Assembly: GCA_958510825.1 (NCBI GenBank)
Contig: OY294049.1
Coordinates: 27,979,707 to 28,043,706 of the forward strand
Origin: Brachypterus glaber
Lineage: Eukaryota > Arthropoda > Insecta > Coleoptera > Kateretidae
DNA length: 64,000 nucleotides
Direction of reading: 5' to 3'
Shown: positions 54,704 through 64,000 of the stretch, in pieces
Position numbering within the stretch: the first letter of the stretch is position 1
Layout of the letters: each line of letters begins with the position of its first letter
The notes under the pieces: model-generated
Database searches by the model: none
The model's input: only the letters and a program-made list of their open reading frames with translations
Told to the model about the DNA's origin: nothing
Made by a program: the position numbers and the translations under genes

Positions 54704-55400
54704 TACAAATTTAAGGTATTATTTATAGGATAATTTAAAATATTTAGTCAATTTGCTTGAGTGCACTAGTGGTAAAGGCGGTCCTTAAATAAAAGTGCGC
54801 GCTATCTGCTTTTCATATCTTACAATTTCCTTCTGTTTAAAAAAGCCTAAGTAAATGCCTAAAACCTTTCTTATTATTTAATTTTTTCAATAGCACAATT
54901 ATTTTTGTCAAACTATGTTTTTTTGGCTTTTTTATATGGAAGCGAGGAAGGGCCAATATAATATTTTATCATTAATAACCGATTTAATGTTAGAATTTTA
55001 CTTAAATTTCAACTTAAAGTTAGAACTTTACTTAAATTCTGAATTAAAGTTGATTTACCCAATAATAAACATTAAACTTACCAATAAAAAAAGTACAAAT
55101 GTGTCAAATAATTCATTGGTCAAATTCTTAGATAGTTTAGGGTTTACTATCCATTAAAGTTAAATGTCGACTTAGTTTAAGATTTTTTCTAATTCTGACG
55201 TTAAGTTTTATAAAAACGTTAAAATATTAATAAGATATAATAAGAAAATAAAATTTTAAAAGATATAATAAGAAATTCTTATTAAGAATTTTATTTAAAT
55301 TCCGACTTAATTAAGGTTAACCTTAATTAGGGCTAGAATTTTACTTCAGTCACGATAAGTCACGGTATATTTATAAAATTAAAGAAGGGTATCGTTTTTG
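54704..55400. repeat. AT-rich with short tandem and palindromic motifs
   Basis: GTTAGAATTTTACTTAAATT near 54990 recurs near 55020 and, weaker, near 55270 and 55330. A 22-bp perfect palindrome centred on GTTAAC lies at 55308-55329. The open frame 54915-55157 is made of this repeat and is not a gene. Confidence 0.6.
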
Positions 55401-56870
55401 GGCCCAGCTACATTATAAGTAAACAAACTGTACAAGAAAACTGAGTGTTTTCCAGAGTCGACCAAAAAGGGAATTACGGAGTTTTCAAGTCAACTCAAAA
55501 CTAATTTGATAAAATTTTATAGAAAAAAAATATGTTTTTTTTCAATGATGAAAACAGCAGTTCTCTAGGTTAAATAGTTTTTGAGTTATTGCAGGTCAAT
55601 GTCACATTTTCGAGAAATTTAAAAATTTTGCAAAAAATTTAAAAAATAATATTTTCGAAACGAGGCGTTTTTGAAAAAAAAATCCCGTGGAGGTTTTTAT
55701 CTAGCATCGGTGGGCTTTTCATAAAAAAATAGTCAGCGAAATCCGTGACCCAAGCCCTCAGTTCTGCCTGAATCGGCGCGGATATCATCAGGAATGTACG
55801 AAAAATATGGTCTGGTTAAGAGTAATTAAGGTTATTTTTTTAAAAAGATATCTCGGGATAAGTAAAATCATTTTCCTTTTTATTATGCAATTATTAAATA
55901 AAATTAATAATGTTATTAAGAGTTTCATTTATAATGATGCAAATTATTAAGTACTATGTATGTAAAGGAAGATAGCAATTAATTAATTAATTGCTTGTAG
56001 AAGAAACCGATAAAGAAGTCTTGTTTGATTAATGGCTTTATGTTCATACAAATTTATTTATTGAATAGGATTTTCTTACATTAGATAATGTTGAAGATTA
56101 AATCTTTAATTTACATGTTTATGAAGAAAATAGTAAAAAACTGAAAACATAATAATTTTATACTAATTTTATATGCAAAATATTTTGTTTATTACCCAAG
56201 AAATCCTTGATGTTCTAAAAAAATATGAATACATTTACGACAGAATTGTCCCCGATAACTGTATACTAGTATAGAAGTCCCAGGTTAGTGTACAAGCGCC
56301 TAATTGCAGCTCTCTGTGCATGAGTTTGTTTTGTTTTTTTCTTGGTTTGGACTTTTTTTATGAGGGGGCCTTGGTTTACGTTAACGTTGGTTTAAAATAA
56401 CATATTGAAAAACGGTTAGCGCATGCGCGTGCAAATGCGCAGTTTATCAAAACGCGGCATAAAGAGCTGCACATAAGCGCTCCTTTGTTTATTTATTTAT
56501 TCATCTATATACATGTATATCTAAGTTAAGTTCAAACATCCCACCCCCCCTTTCTTCACATATCCCACTACACTTAGGTTTAGCATTATTATTTAGGAAA
56601 AATTATTTATATTAATGGTAAATTAAAAATTAAAATAAAAAAAGAAAAACTGAAATATCGTTTTTGTGATTTTGTTGTCTACGACCAAACACGTTCTCCA
56701 CCCGAAGAAGAAAAAAATTCAGATTGCCCAACATGGACTTTTCACCACCACCGCATATACTCAAGACAAAAAAAAATTTAAAATCAATCAAGGGCAAGAG
56801 AGCTTACGCTCTGACCCGAAGCGCCCCATTCAAGGCGTTGGACGGACGGACGCTCCTTTAAGTTATTTGC
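55401..56870. other. No gene recognised
   Basis: 55640-55830 (AAATCCCGTGGAGG, ATAAAAAAATAGTCAGCGAA, AATCGGCGCGGATATC) resembles a dispersed repeat but has no definable ends. A C-rich CCCACCCCCCCTTT lies near 56541. An open frame at 56666-56989 lacks any domain. Confidence 0.4.
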
Positions 56871-56945
56871 TACAACGCGTTGTAACGAGGGTTTCTAATC
56901 CCGAAATCTCGGGATCCCGAAATACCCGGATCCCGATGACTAATG
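56871..56945. repeat. Cluster of GC palindromes
   Basis: TACAACGCGTTGTA (56871-56884) is a perfect 14-bp palindrome. It is followed by CGGGATCCCG (56910-56919) and CCCGGATCCCG nearby, with CCCGAAAT between. Dense palindromes of this kind suggest the end of a transposon, probably hAT-like, but no partner end was found. Confidence 0.5.
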
Positions 56946-57900
56946 GGCTAAATCAGGTTCGGGATAAATTTCACCAATCCTTAATTTAGTTTGGGATTGG
57001 GATTACACAAAATTGTTAATTTGTTAAAAATTGTTTTTAATAAAAAAAATAATCAGTTTATTTATATATTTTTTGCAATATTGTCAACAAATTAAGTACC
57101 TAATTTTAATTCCGAAAAAATCTCGATGACAATATAGGGATTATCCACTAGCATACATTCTGACAAAAAAATCTTCCCTGAATCCAACTATTGTCTTAGG
57201 ATTACTGGATATAAAAAGTACTTGGCTCAAAAAGGGGTTAACTGGATTTTCTTTGCTGTTTCGTTTTTTATTGAATATTTTTGGTTCCTATGGATATAAA
57301 TTAACTTTTTTTTTAATAATTTTTCTCCTGTGCCCAAATAATGATACTAAAATTAATCAGCCCTAAGGGAATTTTGTGCAAAGATAGGTTAAAGATTTTT
57401 TTTTATTTTTCTTATTTAAAAATTCATATAACCAATTTTTATACTAAATTCTATAGAAAACTAGTATTTTAAATTCAGTATTTCTGTTCAGAAGAAAAAA
57501 TATGCAGTAAGAAATTGACTTATATCAAAATAAACGAAAAATATATAATGTAAGACGGAACAGCAAATAAAATTTACCTAACCTCTTTTTACACCAAATT
57601 CGTATAGCATGTAGTAGTTTCGAAATCATATTTGGACTCAGGAGAGAATTTTTATTAAATTATATGTTAATTTTAATAAAATATATAAAATATAATACCT
57701 AGAAAGAATAAAAGCAGAAAAATTGAGTAACTGATTGTTGCATCAAAACTATACAATAATTCTGACAACAGATTTTAATTCGGAAGAAAAATTTTGACAA
57801 GAAAACACATTTTAAGCGTCAAAAAGCAGCAAATATAAGATATTATAAAAAGAAAGCAAAAAAAAAATATTATAAAAGAACCCATTTTCAGCACCAATTT
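56946..57900. other. No recognised feature
   Basis: AT-rich with no supported gene or repeat boundary. Confidence 0.45.
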
Positions 57901-57904
57901 TACC

Positions 57905-58000
57905 GTGTCTCTTTTTATCGAAATCTATTCAGCGGTTTAGGTAAAAAGGCAACAAACAGACAAACAGACAGAGTTCTTTCACATTTATAATATTAGTGTG
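57905..58000 (+). mobile_element. Retroelement 3' tail (RTE/SINE-like)
   Basis: GGTAAAAAGGCAACAAACAG, repeated ACAGACA and then TTTCACATTTATAATATTAG followed by TGTGGAT match the general form of a 3' end widespread in insect RTE-type LINEs and their SINEs. The 5' part is not recognisable. Confidence 0.5.
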
Positions 58001-58019
58001 GATTGCATCTGAACGTCTG

Positions 58020-59180
58020 CGCTGCGCTACCTTAATCTAAAAAAGTTACAATTCGTTTAAGTAGTTCGATGTTCGAAATCTATGCATTTTGTTTTCATGT
58101 AAAATCAGAAATGTTTGACGTTTCTAAACTTTTCTAAAGGTAGGTATGGTAACGATCGTTCTTTTTAACACTACATCTTAGGTTAGATCGTCTTTGAAGA
58201 AAACCTTTCAATCTAACCTAACCTACTTTGTTTAGGAAAACCCTCATATCGTAGGCATGGTTTGATAAAGTGGCAATTAATATTTTCCTCAATTTTTCAA
58301 AAAAAGAGGATAATAAGACAAGTTACGAAATGAATGTCCACAATTGTAAAATTGGAACTGATATTTCTTTTAAAATGATTGATGGAATACTGTTAAAATA
58401 AAATGATGAAAGATCACCCATAAATTTAAAATTATGTACTACATAATACCATAAAAAAGTGAATTTATATCGAAATATATTGATACATTCTGTCAGTTGC
58501 CTAACTTAACAATTGTGACATTTCAATTAGTTCCAGTGCACACTTCGGTGCCATTTAGATGCAAATTACTGTCCTCTAGAGCATAAAAGTGGCTTAATGG
58601 CATATTTATATGGTATTATCAATATTTATTGGCATAAATATTGGCTCGATCGTATTGTTGTACTTATCAAATTATATACTGGCACGTTTTAAATTACATC
58701 CAACCACGAAACATAATGTATATTTTATTTTTTCGGCCAGTCGGCAAACGTACTACAAAGGCTCGTTTTAAAAACGTTGTTTTTATTTTCATGTCATAAA
58801 AGCAAATGACAGGCTCCCAAATCAGCTTCATACGTACCTGAAAGTAAATTAAAAATTTGAGAATGACATGCCGGGAATTTTTTTGCACTTATAACGAGTT
58901 TACTTTTATTTTGGAGCTGTGTTTCCAAAAGGCGACAACTTTCGCGAAAAGAAAAACACTAATCGGTTATATTATAATACTATCGATTTATATCTAATAT
59001 TTTAATACCTAAAGGTATCAATTTAATCACACTTGTGGTTTCGATTACAAATTTGATACAACGCTAGTCAAATTTAGGATTAATAACTGTAATTTACTGA
59101 AAGGGGGATGGAAAGGGGGATGCACACAGGCGGAATTTTCTAAATTTATGGCCAAAACCCCTAACAAACTCCAATTTATA
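58020..59180. other. No gene recognised
   Basis: AT-rich. TAGGTTAGAT / ATCTAACCTA near 58185-58215 form a short inverted pair. The 58694-58888 open frame has no support. Confidence 0.45.
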
Positions 59181-59590
59181 CCCAAATTGGTATTCAGGTT
59201 TTTTTGGAGATGATAAATACAAATTTATTTTTTAAATTATAATTTACGAAATGGCGGATCCAATATGGCTGCCGACTATGTCAAAAATTGCATATTATTA
59301 CCAAAATCCATTGTATAGAGGTTTTTGTGGTCGCTGATTACAAATGTAATATTTAGTTTAATTTTTACAAAATGGCGGATCAAATATGGCTGCGGCATAT
59401 GTCAAAATTTGCAGATGTTTATCTATAATATGTATAAGAGTTTTGGGGGTCGTTGATTATGAATCTAGTATTTAATTTAATTTTTATAAAATGACGGATC
59501 CAACATGGCTGACACGTACGTCGAAATTTGCAGTTTTCACTAAAAATCCATTGTATGAGGGTTTTTGATGTCCCTGATTAAGAAGTTCTT
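59181..59590 (+). repeat. Minisatellite, about 120-bp units
   Basis: Units contain AAATGGCGGATCCAATATGG, ATGTCAAAATTTGCA, a variable AT part, then GAGGTTTTTGTGGTCGCTGA and TTTAATTTTT. AAATGGCGGATC recurs near 59248 and 59370, with AAATGACGGATC near 59490. Each unit shares the GGTCGCTGATT...GAAT block with the minisatellite at 18 kb. Confidence 0.85.
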
Positions 59591-59947
59591 AATAAGACCA
59601 GCATTAAATATTATTTTTAAAACATTGCGCATTCCATTTGACCGTCACATAGCGCAGAAAACCAATAAAAAAAATAAAAAGCAAATATATTTATTTTAAA
59701 AATGAAAAAAAAAACAAAGCACAATAAAAAAAATATAGCAGCGCTCTGCCAATTTTTAACCAAAATAAATATTTTATTATTTATATACTGTTTGTTTAAA
59801 CACGTGTTTTGTAATTTTATTGTTAATATTATGTTTATATTGTCTTGTAAATTGAAGTGGACGTTACGTTACTGTGTTTTACATTTATAAATTTTTTCTT
59901 ATGGTTATTTTTGACCTTTTATGGATATAGTATTTTTATATATTTTT

Positions 59948-60000
59948 GGCTAGTCTGACGATGATAATTATTATATTATAATCGAAACCGGTAACTAACC
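59948..60000 (+). ncRNA. Candidate type I hammerhead ribozyme
   Basis: GGCTAGT (59948-59954) pairs with ACTAACC (59994-60000) at 6 of 7 positions as stem I. Between them lie CTGACGA (complete CUGANGA core, 59955-59961), an AT-rich stem II ending GATAAT...ATTATAATC with a bulged U and two mismatches, GAAA (59984-59987), CCGG as a two-pair stem III without loop, and the cleavage triplet GTA (59991-59993). A minimal stem III is typical of Penelope-like hammerheads, which can act as dimers. All core residues are intact. Confidence 0.65.
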
Positions 60001-60328
60001 TAAATTATTAATAAAGTGAATGATGACTAAAAGTTTGATTAAAAAAAAAATAAATAAATATTATAAAATAAATTATTTTTTAACCTCTAGTGGTATCTCA
60101 AAAAGTTTTTTGAGTTTTTTGAGAAACCCATCCGATCTAAGTTTCTCTTGTGATGCTTTTACAATTTTTTTTCTCGTTATATTAAGTATCTATAAAATCC
60201 AACATTTCATTGCATTTCAATGCCTTAGTGATTAATAAAAGTATAAGAATTTTATACGTTACAAGTTTGATTAAAGCACTCAAAAACCTTAGTAGTCCGG
60301 TTTAAAACAAATTAACTAAAAAGGTTAT
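60001..60328. other. No recognised gene
   Basis: ATTAATAAAGTGAATGATGA directly after the hammerhead may be the rest of the retroelement end. The remainder is AT-rich with no feature. Confidence 0.4.
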
Positions 60329-60332
60329 TTAA

Positions 60333-60531
60333 CACTTTGGCTGCCGATAACTCCGCTGTGTATTACGGCCTCTTGCTAGGAACCCTTGAGTCACGGTGCC
60401 TTTGGGCCCAAATACTTAGTAAAATAAATAATAATAATATAAAAAATAGTAAGAAACACTTTTTTCTGATTTTTTAAAAATGCTATTGGCTTTTTATCAA
60501 GGTTTCAAGATTTTTACAGGCAGTCAACGTG
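60333..60531. mobile_element. piggyBac-like MITE, 199 bp, TTAA target
   Basis: CACTTTGGCTGCC and the complement of GGCAGTCAACGTG are the ends, with TTAA on both sides (60329-60332 and 60532-60535). The CACGTTGACTGCC-type end is common among piggyBac-derived MITEs. Non-coding. Confidence 0.8.
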
Positions 60532-60535
60532 TTAA

Positions 60536-62004
60536 AATAAAATTTATGACGCAACTTAAAAATAGGATAACCCCTTATAATTTATTATAATTTTTTTACT
60601 TATGTTTTCACTGCAAAATGACCTAAAACTGACATTGTGTATGTTTCGGGTGGAGGGGCGGCCGGGTATATTCGCAACAAATTTAATCTTTAGCCAACAC
60701 TTTTATCTCCTCAACCAAGTGTATAATTAAAGTTGCTTAAATCTGCTTAATCTAAAACTTTTTGCCAAGTCGTATTACAAGTTTTAAAAAAGCAAGCAAA
60801 TTTACGGACCCACATTTATGACTTCCCTTTCTAATCTCAATAAACAAAAACAATACTTTTTTTGTTAGAAATGAATAGATACATATCTACAAAATTTAAA
60901 TCCATTTTTAAAACTCCTTAAAAAAAGCAAAAACTTAGATATTTATATTAAAAAACATGATTTTTTAGAAAAAACAATGTTTTAAAATTAGTTTCTTGAA
61001 ACCCGATTTTTGAACTGACATTTGCAGTTTATTTGTTTTAATAGAAAAACGACTTTAGCACCAGCAATTAGTACTGTTTATAGAAAGGCTTGAACTTACT
61101 TCCGCTGACATGGCTTGTCTTCTGTGGATACATCCAAGGACTCCTTCCCTATAAAAATACTAAGGAATACTGTTGAATAAAACTATATAGAAAACTATTG
61201 AGAGCTATTTGTAAAACTTTTAAGAAAACTATAGACAAAGCTATTGATACATATTTCGTCAATAGGTTTTTCGTTAGTTTTATTACTACATATTGGCAAG
61301 ACTATTGATATATTTTTTTTTAATTGCAACAAAAGGTCGTGGTGGCCACATAGGTATTTTAATAACAATTAATGGATTTTAGAAGTATAAGGCAAAACTT
61401 TATTTTTGCTGAGGACAAAGAAAAAAGCACGGTTTACTTGTTGGTGGCAAAAAACAACAACAACGTTCTGACTTTGGGTGGCCACATTTACCTGGTTCCC
61501 TTGCTTTTTTGTAGATACACGTATAAATTACTGTTTTGTTGGCTTGTGGAAACAAAAGAATCATTTATCTGATACAACAAAATATAACGTGAAATTTGGT
61601 AATAAGATAATTTTGTTTGAGGTTAGCTCGGTGGCTTTTTATGCTTATCACAATTACTGTCATTCAGTTTTATACAATTTTCACTTTTTCTGTTAAATGT
61701 ATCATTTTATGCTTTTTGGTAAATGGACCCAATTATAGCACAACAAAAAACGCTTTGTATTTATCGAGAAATTTATAAAAACTTACAATTAATTAAAATT
61801 TAATAGTATTTATAGTATGACAAAAAATAAATAAAAGGAAGATGGCCATAATATCTATCCTCCTTAACAGAAAGGCAATATGTAGAGACACAATATAGAT
61901 TATATAGTAGGTTTCTGTTGCTTATAATAAAAATCGAACGATTTATCTCGACACACTGCATTTCGGTTAAGTATGATATGTTATAGCCATATTAAATACA
62001 TATA
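60536..62004. other. No gene recognised
   Basis: 61130-61320 contains loosely repeated AAACTATTGA and AAAGCTATTGATA. Overlapping open frames at 61372-61572 and 61478-61696 show no family motif. Confidence 0.4.
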
Positions 62005-63078
62005 CAGGGTGTCCGGAAATAACGTTTGGAAACTTCGGGAGCCAATTCCTCGGACGAAAATAAGAAAAAAAGTTTGTGTGGACATGGGTCCGAAAATGCT
62101 TATTGACGGAGCTAAAGCCCTCTAATTTTGGGGCCCTAAAGAAGGTTTTTTTTCATTATCTTAGAAACGCTTTGAGATATAGCAACGAGGTTTTGCACGT
62201 AAACTAATATTAATAAGACCCATCTTCGTATGTTATTTTCATGTACTTATTTTAACCTGGGGTGTGTGAAACGGGGGGCCTTATCAGTTTTTTTGTCCCA
62301 AACCTTTTTCTGTGTAACTTTTTTGTAATTTTTTTATTAAAACATGATTTCTCAGGTCAAATTACATAAAAATGTCCTCCTGTTGTAATACTGTAGGATT
62401 AACCGTTTTCGATATAAAATCATTTACGAAAAATTAAATACTAAAATGCTGAAAACCAAAATTACAACTATGCAGGGTTATTTTTTATGAAAAACTAAGA
62501 AAAAAGTTACTATGGCCATTTAAAAAATTGTGTTTTTTTAGGAGTGATTTTTGGAAGTACCGGTATATGAGACTTTTTTCTTAGTTTTCATTGAAATACT
62601 GGTTTTCAACATTTTAGTATTTAATTTTTCGTCCCCGAACCTTAAAATTTCACCTTCAAATGAATTTTTCTCGAAAACGGTTAATCCTACAGTATTGGTA
62701 CAAGGGTACTTTTTTTATGTATTTTGACTTGAGAAATCATATTCAAAAATAAAATTACAAAAAAGTTACACAGAAAAAAGTTTGGGACAAAAAACTGATA
62801 AGGCCTCCCCGTTTCTCACACCCCTGGTTAAAAAAAATACATAAAAATAACATACGAAGATGGGCCTTTTTAAGATTAGCTTACGAGCAAAACCTTGTTG
62901 CTATATCTCAAAGGGTTCCTGAGATAATAAATAAAAACTTTCTTTAGGGCCCCAACATTGGAGGGCTGTAGCTCTGTCAATAAGCATTTTTGGACCCATG
63001 TCTATAGAATTTTTTTTTCTTATTTTCGTCCGAGGAGTTGGCTCCCGAAGTTTCCAAACGTTATTTCAGGACACCCTT
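62005..63078. mobile_element. Foldback MITE with CAGGGTGTCCGGAAA ends, 1.07 kb
   Basis: CAGGGTGTCCGGAAATAACG faces CGTTATTTCAGGACACCCTT, with TA outside. The arms are inverted copies over about 450 bp (TCTGTGTAACTTTTTTGTAA / TTACAAAAAAGTTACACAGA). The interior matches the 35527-36670 element (GTAGGATTAACCGTTTT; AAAAATTAAATACTAAAATG). Non-coding. Confidence 0.87.
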
Positions 63079-63086
63079 TATATATA

Positions 63087-63660
63087 CAGAGCGGTCCAAA
63101 AGTCACCCCCCCCCCTCTTAACTTTTGAACGAGTTTAGATATCGACTTCAAATTTAGAACTCTTAAATAAGACAACTTAAACTATCTTTAAGCATATATT
63201 TTATACTTTTAGCTCTTAAAATGTGGACAGGGAGGCATGGGGCGACATTTTTTTAAATGGAAAGGTGGGTTGTGTTATACATCATTTTAAAGCTTATAAA
63301 ATTCTCAATTTAACTGTATTTTTAATTTTTTTTTAAACATTTTTTTTTTTTGGTTTAAAGTAGGGTTGAAAATGGGTATTTTTGTCAAAATTTCTCTAAA
63401 AAATCCAAACAATTTTTTAAAAATGCCTAATTTCATAATGAAAAAAAAGTAAATTATACTTTTCAACTAATTTTAGTTAACATAAATAAAAATTAACAAA
63501 AAAAAAAACTTAAAAAATTATCTTTTTACTCGTCTTTTTAGCACAAAAAACTGAAAAATCAAAACCTTAAAAAAAAATTAAAAATTTTAAAAATGTATGG
63601 TTATATAGAGAATTTTAAAGGCTTTAAAATGATGTATCAAGGGTTTAATATTGCAGTACT
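63087..63660 (+). mobile_element. Member of the CGGTCCAAAAGTCAC family, left part
   Basis: CAGAGCGGTCCAAAAGTCAC follows TA only a few bases after the end of the previous element. The sequence continues as in the 39838 copy: CTCTTAACTTTTGAACGAGT, AATAAGACAACTTAAACTAT, CTTTTAGCTCTTAAAATGTG. The right end is not found before 63660. Confidence 0.75.
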
Positions 63661-64000
63661 GACCAACTATGCTCTGCTACAGTAATCTTTAGTTGTTACC
63701 TCTTGAGCGCAGAATAATTTGGTATAACCATGACTATTTTTGTCAACTATCATAATATCGGTTTCATCCAATAAAACACAATGCATAACAATAAGGACGA
63801 GACATTTTTTTCACGAATATACCACAAAAAAATCGAAAATATAGTCAAATTAAAGTCGTAAGCAAGTTGCAAAACAGCTTTACACTACGATATTTCAAAA
63901 ACACTTGACACTTGAAATTTAAAACAATTTTTTTCTACTACTTAGCATCAGTATCACTATCACTTTGCTAGTTCTTTCATATAATAATATAATATTATTA
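63661..64000. other. No recognised feature
   Basis: A minus-strand frame near 63660-63790 (VLLDETDIMIVDKNSHGYTK) is open for about 40 codons but is too short to judge. The remainder is AT-rich. Confidence 0.35.

Noticed and set aside
56666..56989. Open frame of 107 codons with a basic, mixed composition
   Set aside because: The 3' part runs through a cluster of GC palindromes typical of transposon ends and no domain is recognisable.
61372..61696. Two overlapping plus-strand frames of 66 and 72 codons
   Set aside because: They overlap in different phases, have no family motifs and sit in AT-rich DNA without splice or promoter signals.

Overview
This window looks like AT-rich, gene-poor intergenic or intronic DNA from an arthropod, probably an insect. 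The inference rests on the mix of mobile elements: a copia-type LTR retrotransposon, Jockey/CR1-like LINE remnants, Tc1/mariner, hAT, piggyBac-like and PIF/Harbinger-like elements, and Penelope-like hammerhead motifs. No order or species can be named from the sequence alone. There is no bacterial-style operon, no rRNA or tRNA that I can recognise, and no complete host gene. Two short open stretches have exon-like borders (17064-17163 and 20639-20881, both + strand). They are the only candidates for host coding sequence and I recognise neither.

Layout. 0-2.5 kb: a pentanucleotide satellite with concentric zones, a foldback element and arrays of 11-bp units. 2.6-4.65 kb: a 2-kb palindrome whose arms each carry the 3' part of a dead transposase-like gene. 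4.66-6.95 kb: a LINE reverse-transcriptase remnant split by a 910-bp hAT-type element with a perfect 8-bp target duplication. 8.63-11.69 kb: a copia-type element on the minus strand with both LTRs, primer site and polypurine tract but most of RT/RNase H missing. 11.7-16.8 kb: tandem repeats, GA microsatellites, hairpins and a deleted Tc1-like element lying between two parts of an older repeat. 16.8-22.4 kb: the two exon candidates among repeats. 22.9-46.1 kb: long palindromic elements, many ending in CAGGGT next to TA, some sharing a centre; also a piggyBac-like MITE, two inverted Penelope-like ends with a hammerhead motif, and a 642-bp tandem duplication. 47.2-54.7 kb: a minus-strand LINE remnant split by a hAT MITE, a DD41D-type mariner element with a dead transposase, a tyrosine-recombinase-like fragment, and a PIF-like MITE containing a 200-bp tandem duplication. 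54.7-64 kb: sparse repeats, a second hammerhead candidate at 59.95 kb, a second piggyBac-like MITE, and two more terminal-repeat elements.

The genes do not form a system. What the sequence records is a history of insertions into insertions, from which relative ages can be read. The points most worth following are the two hammerhead ribozyme candidates, the palindromes that share a centre, the zoned pentanucleotide satellite and the piggyBac-like MITE with repeated internal 18-bp palindromes. All coordinates and pairings were read by eye; family names were not checked against any database.
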